This document shows, piece after piece, positions 26,008-30,827 of a DNA stretch of 30,827 nt. The notes below the pieces were generated by a model. That model searched no databases and had not been told where the DNA came from. It worked only from the letters and a program-made list of their open reading frames with translations. The translations under genes were made by a program, and so were the position numbers. Positions within the stretch are counted from its first letter, which is position 1, and every line of letters starts with the position of its first letter. The DNA comes from Sulfurivermis sp040755915 (GTDB taxonomy: Bacteria; Pseudomonadota; Gammaproteobacteria; Thiohalomonadales; Thiohalomonadaceae): assembly GCA_040755915.1 (NCBI GenBank), contig JBFLWM010000038.1, positions 1 through 30,827 on the forward strand. Direction: 5' to 3'.

Positions 26008-28380
26008 ATGAGCGAATTCAAAAACACCATCTCAAGTTTGCTAATCAGCAAAAAATACTGGTTTGTTCACTTCTGGATCGTGTCCCTGATATCGATTGCC
26101 GGCCTGCTCTATATGGGTGGCGAGACCTATATGGGGGCACCGCCGGTGCCTGACTTCAGGTCAGTCGACGGCGAGAAGATCGTCTCGGCCGAGGAGATCA
26201 TGGCCGGCCAGATGCTGTTTCATACGCGCGGCCTGATGAATTACGGTTCATTCTGGGGCGACGGCGCCGAGCGCGGGCCGGATTTCACCGCCGAATCGCT
26301 GCATGCCATGACGGTAGCGATGAAGGCGTATTATGCCGAGCAGATCAAGCCGGGATCGGTCACCCCCAGCGACCACCTGAACCAGTGGCGGTTTGCCATT
26401 CCCGATTACGACCTGAGCGCCATCGAGGCGAGGATCAGAAAAGAGCTTCACCGCAACAGCCATGACGCCGACAGCAATGTCGTCATCATCAACGAGGCCC
26501 AGGTGCATGGCATCCGCTATCTGAACGCGTACTACACGCGGATGTTTACCGACGGCGCGTTTCCCGAGGCGTTTCACCCGCTCAACTACATCTCCGACCC
26601 GCAGCAGCTCAGGCAACTGGCGGCCTTCTTCTACTGGGGCAGCTGGGTGGCGAGCGCGGATCGCCCCGGCAACAACTACAGCTACACATCCAACTGGCCC
26701 TACGACCCCGCCGCCGGCAACACCCCGCCGACCTCGCTGATGATGTGGAGCTTCATCTCCATCTTCGTCCTGTTTCTCGGCATCATGCTGGTGCTGTATG
26801 TCTACGGCCAGATGAAGGCCATGCCGGGCTCGCCGTTCCAGAGTGCGGTAACCAGCCCCCAGCTGTTGACCACCCCCGACCTGGAAAAGGGCTTTGTCCT
26901 GCCGACGCAGCGGGCGACCTACAAATTCTTCGCCCTGGCGATGGCGATGTTCGGCCTGCAGGTCGCGGCCGGCATCCTCGGCGCGATGGATTTTGCCAAT
27001 CCCTTCGCCCACAGGATCGCCAATGTCCTGCCGTTCAACATCCTGCGCAGCTACCACACCCTGCTGCAGATCTTCTGGTTCTTCATGTGCTGGGTGGGCT
27101 ACACCATCTTCTTCCTGCCGCGCCTGGCGGAGATACCACGGCACCAGGAGTCGCTCGTCAATCTGCTGTTCCTGATCTGCGTCGTCGTTGGCCTCGGCGG
27201 TGTCGTCGGCATCTACCTCGGCCAGTCCGGTGCATTGACCGGCAGCGCCGCGATCTGGTTCGGCAGCCAGGGCTGGGAGTTCATGGAGCTGGGGCGCTTC
27301 TTCCAGATCCTGCTGCTGGCGGGCTTCGCCCTGTGGATCTTCATCATCTATCGCGGCGTGAAGCCGTGGGTGACGAAAAAGACCTTCTGGTCGATCCCCG
27401 CCTGGCTGTTGTGGGGCAGCGGCATCATGGTGTTCTTCCTCTTCTTCGGCCTGTTCGCCACCGTCGATTCCAACTGGGCGGTGGCCGATTACTGGCGCTG
27501 GATGGTGGTGCACATGTGGGTGGAGGTCACCTTCGAGGTATTCACCACGGTCATCGTCGGTTACATCCTGGTGCAGATGGGTCTGGTCACCCGCGCCATG
27601 GCCGAAAAGACCATCTATCTGGCCGTGATGCTGTTCCTGATCACCGCCACCATCGGCGTGGCCCACAACTTCTACTGGATCGCCAAGCCGACCAGCGTCA
27701 TCGCCCTGGGCAGCGTCTTCTCCACCCTGCAGATATTGCCGCTGCTGCTGCTGACGCTGGACGCCTGGCAAATGCGCAAGGAAGGCAACGGCGCCTATGC
27801 CAACCAGCAGAACGGCCAGCAGCGGTTCGTCATGGAAGGCGTCTGGCTGTTCATCCTGGCGGTCAACTTCTGGAACATCTTCGGTGCCGGCGTGCTCGGC
27901 TCGCTGATCAACCTGCCCATCGTCAACTACTTCGAACATGCCACTTACCTGACGGGCAACCATGCCCACGCCGCCATGTTCGGCGTCAAGGGCAACATCG
28001 CCCTCGCCGGCGTGCTGTTCTGCTGCCAGCATCTGTTCCGAACCGAAAGCTGGAATCCCGGGATCATCCGCCTCGCCTTCTGGAGCCTGAACATCGGCGT
28101 CGCCCTGATGATGTTCCTCGATCTGTTCCCGGCCGGGCTGTACCAGCTCTCCGTGGTCCTGGACGACGGCTTCTGGCACGCACGATCGCAGCAGATCATC
28201 ACCGGCCCGGTGTTCCAGACCCTGACCTACTTCCGCTCGCTGGGCGGCATCGTCTTCGTGGTCGGCGTCGTCGCACTGATCTGGTTCGTCCTCTCCCGCG
28301 CGACGAAACTGAAGCCCGAGATGGGTTCGCAGGAAGAGGCAGTCGAAGGCCACGGCAAATGGGCGGAAGAGTCGGCCTGA
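26008..28380 (+). CDS. nod: Putative nitric oxide dismutase (qNOR-like, NO -> N2 + O2)
   Basis: A 790-residue integral membrane protein with qNOR architecture: TM1 (19-38), a ~190-residue periplasmic cytochrome-c-like domain without any CxxCH (AGQMLFHTRGLMNYGSFWGDGAERGPDF), then about 13 membrane helices. Active-site positions map onto Geobacillus qNOR numbering with a constant offset of 6: H502 (508), E506 (512) and H553 (559) are kept, but the next FeB ligand His560 is N554 and Glu581 is Q575 (AHNFYW...STLQ). The quinol-site HYxxE motif is replaced by MDFAN (327-331). These are the hallmarks described for Nod of Methylomirabilis oxyfera and strain HdN1. An atypical qNOR is the alternative. 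An earlier in-frame start at 25957 is rejected because qNOR/Nod proteins begin near MSEF-type leaders; the ribosome site is weak. Confidence 0.88.
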   Translation: MSEFKNTISSLLISKKYWFVHFWIVSLISIAGLLYMGGETYMGAPPVPDFRSVDGEKIVSAEEIMAGQMLFHTRGLMNYGSFWGDGAERGPDFTAESLHAMTVAMKAYYAEQIKPGSVTPSDHLNQWRFAIPDYDLSAIEARIRKELHRNSHDADSNVVIINEAQVHGIRYLNAYYTRMFTDGAFPEAFHPLNYISDPQQLRQLAAFFYWGSWVASADRPGNNYSYTSNWPYDPAAGNTPPTSLMMWSFISIFVLFLGIMLVLYVYGQMKAMPGSPFQSAVTSPQLLTTPDLEKGFVLPTQRATYKFFALAMAMFGLQVAAGILGAMDFANPFAHRIANVLPFNILRSYHTLLQIFWFFMCWVGYTIFFLPRLAEIPRHQESLVNLLFLICVVVGLGGVVGIYLGQSGALTGSAAIWFGSQGWEFMELGRFFQILLLAGFALWIFIIYRGVKPWVTKKTFWSIPAWLLWGSGIMVFFLFFGLFATVDSNWAVADYWRWMVVHMWVEVTFEVFTTVIVGYILVQMGLVTRAMAEKTIYLAVMLFLITATIGVAHNFYWIAKPTSVIALGSVFSTLQILPLLLLTLDAWQMRKEGNGAYANQQNGQQRFVMEGVWLFILAVNFWNIFGAGVLGSLINLPIVNYFEHATYLTGNHAHAAMFGVKGNIALAGVLFCCQHLFRTESWNPGIIRLAFWSLNIGVALMMFLDLFPAGLYQLSVVLDDGFWHARSQQIITGPVFQTLTYFRSLGGIVFVVGVVALIWFVLSRATKLKPEMGSQEEAVEGHGKWAEESA

Positions 28381-28416
28381 GTTATCGGGTTTTAAGCACG
28401 ATGTGTAGAGGTAGGT

Positions 28417-28437
28417 CCCCTCTCCCTGGAGGAGGGG
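28417..28437. repeat. C/G-rich imperfect hairpin after nod-like gene
   Basis: CCCCTCTCC (28417-28425) and GGAGGAGGGG (28428-28437) pair with one bulged G. It lies 37 bp after the stop. No T-run follows. It resembles the CCCTCTCCC/GGGAGAGGG intergenic elements dispersed in many bacterial genomes and may end or stabilise the nod transcript. Confidence 0.35.
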
Positions 28438-28501
28438 GGGAACCATGTTAGGAACTAACCCATGATTCGGCAGTGAGAAGCATCATCCCGGTAGATATGC
28501 T

Positions 28502-28518
28502 GCGTTTTGTCAAAACGC
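28502..28518. repeat. Inverted repeat GCGTTTT/AAAACGC with a nearby direct repeat
   Basis: GCGTTTT and AAAACGC are perfect 7-bp copies around GTC. AAACGCGCA occurs at 28513-28521 and again at 28541-28549. It lies 55 bp upstream of the Fnr-like box of the dioxygenase gene and may be a further regulatory site. Confidence 0.35.
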
Positions 28519-28572
28519 GCACCACGAATGCGTCATGCACAAACGCGCATCTGCCCGGTTGTCGCGTGCGAG

Positions 28573-28614
28573 TTGTTGCAGATCAATTGCCGTCACCCTC
28601 TCCCCTGCTAGGAT
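28573..28614 (+). promoter_or_regulatory. Fnr/Dnr-like box with class II promoter spacing
   Basis: TTGTT-GCAG-ATCAA (28573-28586) differs from the Fnr/Dnr consensus TTGAT-N4-ATCAA at one position. An extended -10 TGC-TAGGAT follows (hexamer 28609-28614). A start near 28621 puts the box centre at -41.5, the classic position for activation by Fnr-family proteins. It lies 73 bp before the dioxygenase ATG and predicts induction under low oxygen or with NO. Confidence 0.6.
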
Positions 28615-28658
28615 CGCCGCACACCCTACACCCATGATCACGTATACGAGGTAGCCAC

Positions 28659-29591
28659 ATGACCCATCCGCAGCGCAATCTTGATGCCGTATCCAGCCCG
28701 TTCAATCTCGACAACAACGACCTCTATCAGCGCTGGCGCGATCAGAAGCTTCAGGGCTATCCCACGACACTGGGCGAGCTGCTGGTGGAGATCAACGACC
28801 CGCGCACGCTGACCGACAGCGAGTTCGCAGCGCTGCAACAGCGCTGCCGCAAGACCAACATGGCGCTGTACGCCAGCAAGACCGGCACCGACCCCGATCC
28901 GGAGATCCCGCTGTCCATGGGGCGCCGCTTCGGCCTGCAGAGCATCAACAAGAACTGGCTGGCCGACGAGACCGGCCTCACCTCACTCACCGTGCGCAAC
29001 GAAGGCGTGCGCCAGAACTACATCCCCTACACCAACCGCGCCATCAACTGGCATACCGACGGCTACTACAACGCCGCCAACCGTCAGATCCACGCCCTCA
29101 ACCTGCATGTGGTGATGCAGGCCGCCAGCGGCGGCGAGAACCAGCTGATGGACCACGAGATCGCCTACATCCTGCTGCGCGAGAAGAACCCCGACTACAT
29201 TCGCGCCCTGATGGGCCCCAAGGCCATGACCATCCCGGCGCGCATCGACGAGGGCGGCACCGTAGCCCGTCCGGAAGAGCCCGGCCCGGTGTTCGTCATC
29301 ATGCCCTCGGGCGATCTGCACATGCGCTACACCATCCGCGTCAACAACGTGATGTGGGCCGACGATCCCCTGAGCCGCGAGGCCCTCGCCTATCTGCAGG
29401 AGATCCTCAACAACCCGTCGCCCTACATCTACCGCGGCCGCCTCGAGTCGGGCATGGGCCTGGTCAGCAACAACGTCCTGCACGACCGCGCCGCCTTCAC
29501 CGACGACGCCACCCACAAGCGCCACTACTACCGCGCCCGCTATTTCGACCGCCTGGCCGGCACCGGCATCGCGGACGTATATCAGCTGTAA
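28659..29591 (+). CDS. TauD/TfdA-family Fe(II)/2-oxoglutarate-dependent dioxygenase
   Basis: 310 residues of the TauD/TfdA-like fold. The metal facial triad is visible as H132-x-D134 in NWHTDGYY and H275 in NNVLHDRAAF. Arg292 or Arg294 in HYYRARYF probably binds the 2-oxoglutarate carboxylate. The protein oxidises an unknown substrate using O2 and 2-oxoglutarate, releasing succinate and CO2. No sulfonate-uptake genes are nearby, so taurine use is not supported. GAGGT lies 7 nt before the ATG. It directly follows the nod-like gene (278 bp), has its own Fnr-like promoter and ends in a strong terminator, so it is an independent transcript. Confidence 0.85.
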   Translation: MTHPQRNLDAVSSPFNLDNNDLYQRWRDQKLQGYPTTLGELLVEINDPRTLTDSEFAALQQRCRKTNMALYASKTGTDPDPEIPLSMGRRFGLQSINKNWLADETGLTSLTVRNEGVRQNYIPYTNRAINWHTDGYYNAANRQIHALNLHVVMQAASGGENQLMDHEIAYILLREKNPDYIRALMGPKAMTIPARIDEGGTVARPEEPGPVFVIMPSGDLHMRYTIRVNNVMWADDPLSREALAYLQEILNNPSPYIYRGRLESGMGLVSNNVLHDRAAFTDDATHKRHYYRARYFDRLAGTGIADVYQL

Positions 29592-29610
29592 GTTGGCGGC
29601 ATAAACAGAA

Positions 29611-29640
29611 AACAGGGCGCCCGAGGCGCCCTGTTTTTTT
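29611..29640 (+). terminator. Intrinsic terminator of the dioxygenase gene
   Basis: AACAGGGCGCC and GGCGCCCTGTT form a perfect 11-bp stem with a 3-nt CGA loop, ending in a seven-T run (29634-29640). It lies 19 bp after the stop. Confidence 0.95.
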
Positions 29641-29644
29641 CAAC

Positions 29645-30827
29645 CGGGGACAGACCCTGACGGATCCCCACGAATTTTCTAACCACAAAACGCATGTGCC
29701 TCACGAAGGCTGTTCCGCGCGGCGACAATATCTCGTGCGGCAACAGACATCCCGCCACCTCGGGCAATTCGAACACCGAGGAAGACAAAAGAAAGCACGC
29801 GCCGATGCGTCACGGTGTTTGCTTGGTACTTCAGGTGCAATTTTCGTTGGTATGCCACCTTACCGAATAGCCAGGCGATGAACACGGCGAGCGCGGCAAT
29901 CAGCAGAAGTACCGTGTAGCGCTCTTTGGATTTCGATAGCGACATATCCAAGCCCAAACCATAGCGCTCGTCTTTGGTATCACGAAAGCCTTCCTCGATT
30001 TGCATGCGTTTACGGTAGGTGGCTATCACTAACCCGGTGAGGGTGTCACCCGCAGGCAATGAAGTGGCGAGAAGCCACGGCTCACTCTCTCGTGCTGCAT
30101 TGACGCGGCTTTTCCTCGATCGGGCACGATGGCCATGTGCGGTCCTGTCTACGCGCCCTTTGGGAGGACTCTTCAAGCCATACAGCGAGCAGGGCAACCG
30201 ACTGCTTTCGGCGAGAAGGAAATTCCCAAGGTAAGTCGCCTTATTGCGTGGCAACAACGCAGCCACCTTTGTACAACAGACCCACGCCTCTTCGCCCGAA
30301 CGTGTTAATTTTGTTGTTCCCCGAATTCGACCTAGCCAGTCCCAGCCCTTCGCTTCTACAGCCCGAAACCAGGGATTCTTGAAGCCGCCATCTGTAACGA
30401 TGATCGGACGACACTCCGTTGGCACAAGCCCTTGCAAGGTGTCCAGGAACTGGCCTTGGACCTCCCCGTTTCCAACCAGCGATTCGGGGTGCACCTCTTG
30501 GCAAAGAGGCAACCCACGGCCGAGTGAGGGAAGGTAAGCCGAGAGCAGATGCAACGAGTTATCTTCCTTCAACGGTGACCAATCAATGAGGATGATGGGC
30601 CTTTCCTGCCCCTTCAGGCGCCACATGGCCATGGCCCCGTATACGTCCATTGCCTCAGCTTGCAGCTTGTTGTTCCCGATAAGCCGGTCCATGCGTTTGA
30701 TGCCGTTTTTCTCGCTGGTCGCCCTCACGACGCGTCCTAGCCCCGTAACCGACAGGCAGCGCGCGATCATGGCCGCTTCTACTGCCGCTTTCAGCGCATC
30801 AAGCCGTGCCTTATGCATCCATTGACA
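29645..30827 (-). mobile_element. Partial IS4-family insertion sequence
   Basis: The element is recognised from its transposase and runs off the right edge of the window. Its left end is probably just after the terminator, near GGGGACAGACCC (29645-29656), a sequence of the kind seen at IS ends. The right inverted repeat is not in the window, so the boundary and any target duplication cannot be verified. Confidence 0.65.
29679..30827 (-). CDS. IS4-family transposase (5' end probably beyond window)
   Basis: DDE transposase of at least 379 residues. The catalytic acidic residues appear in order: Asp in ILIDWSP, Asp in IIVTDGGF, and Glu in the YREK signature Y-xx-R-xxx-E-xxxxxx-K (YRKRMQIEEGFRDTK). 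The start motif ARLDALKAAVEAAM and KRMDRLIGN are typical of this family. It promotes cut-and-paste movement of the element. The first in-frame ATG is at 30818, but the frame is open to the edge and relatives have extra residues before this Met, so the true start is likely outside. No internal stop or frameshift is seen. Confidence 0.9.
   Translation of the reverse strand, partial: CQWMHKARLDALKAAVEAAMIARCLSVTGLGRVVRATSEKNGIKRMDRLIGNNKLQAEAMDVYGAMAMWRLKGQERPIILIDWSPLKEDNSLHLLSAYLPSLGRGLPLCQEVHPESLVGNGEVQGQFLDTLQGLVPTECRPIIVTDGGFKNPWFRAVEAKGWDWLGRIRGTTKLTRSGEEAWVCCTKVAALLPRNKATYLGNFLLAESSRLPCSLYGLKSPPKGRVDRTAHGHRARSRKSRVNAARESEPWLLATSLPAGDTLTGLVIATYRKRMQIEEGFRDTKDERYGLGLDMSLSKSKERYTVLLLIAALAVFIAWLFGKVAYQRKLHLKYQANTVTHRRVLSFVFLGVRIARGGGMSVAARDIVAARNSLREAHAFCG

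Noticed and set aside
26008..28380. Annotation as an ordinary quinol-dependent nitric oxide reductase (norZ/norB)
   Set aside because: The FeB His-His pair is His-Asn, the conserved Glu is Gln and the quinol-site residues are missing, all pointing to Nod instead.
28659..29591. Naming the dioxygenase tauD
   Set aside because: Only the fold and metal triad are supported; there are no taurine or sulfonate transport genes and the substrate is unknown.

Overview
The window looks like a chromosomal segment of a GC-rich gammaproteobacterium. The evidence is a full-length PrpE, a YebG homologue behind a CTG-N10-CAG-type LexA box, a CCA-encoding tRNA-Gly, a DUF4124/SLT lytic transglycosylase, DUF808 and DUF4202 proteins and a GGDEF/EAL protein. 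Genus cannot be read from the sequence. Genes are densely packed on both strands. The only long gene-poor stretch (about 1 kb, 24971-26007) lies directly upstream of the most interesting gene. A partial IS4-family element closes the right edge.

Layout. 318-2929: propionyl-CoA synthetase and a small periplasmic lytic transglycosylase. 2936-6111 (minus): a possible three-gene unit (DUF4242 protein, membrane-anchored di-haem cytochrome c peroxidase homologue, Crp/Fnr-type regulator) with a palindrome just upstream, preceded by a protein ending in four 25-residue repeats. 6316-10800: a 7TM hybrid histidine kinase and a convergent alpha/beta-hydrolase plus glycerophosphodiesterase fusion. 10950-17084: mostly conserved hypotheticals, yebG, a small outer-membrane barrel, and a His-tailed mini membrane protein overlapping a cytochrome b561. 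17112-18038: a pseudouridine-synthase homologue without the catalytic Asp, then tRNA-Gly(GCC) with a strong promoter. 18347-21665: a molybdate-binding-protein-like periplasmic protein translationally overlapping a PAS-GGDEF-EAL protein. 21752-24497: a DUF808 membrane protein, a small membrane protein and a rhomboid protease.

Right end. A small cytochrome c (minus) and a gene at 26008-28380 (plus) diverge from the 1-kb intergenic region. The large protein has quinol-dependent nitric oxide reductase architecture but carries the substitutions described for nitric oxide dismutase (Nod): the second His of the FeB His-His pair is Asn (N554), the conserved active-site Glu is Gln (Q575), and the quinol-site His/Glu motif is replaced by a Met...Asn stretch. 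Five active-site positions map onto Geobacillus qNOR numbering with one constant offset of 6. The predicted reaction is 2 NO -> N2 + O2, i.e. oxygen made internally under denitrifying conditions. The next gene is an Fe(II)/2-oxoglutarate (TauD-like) dioxygenase, an O2-consuming enzyme, preceded by an Fnr/Dnr-like box spaced as in a class II activator promoter.

The nod-like gene is the main discovery in the window. Secondary leads are the coupled periplasmic-binding-protein/c-di-GMP pair, the lipase-GDPD fusion, the stand-alone chromosomal gene with a phage-polyprotein-like domain, and the degenerate pseudouridine synthase.
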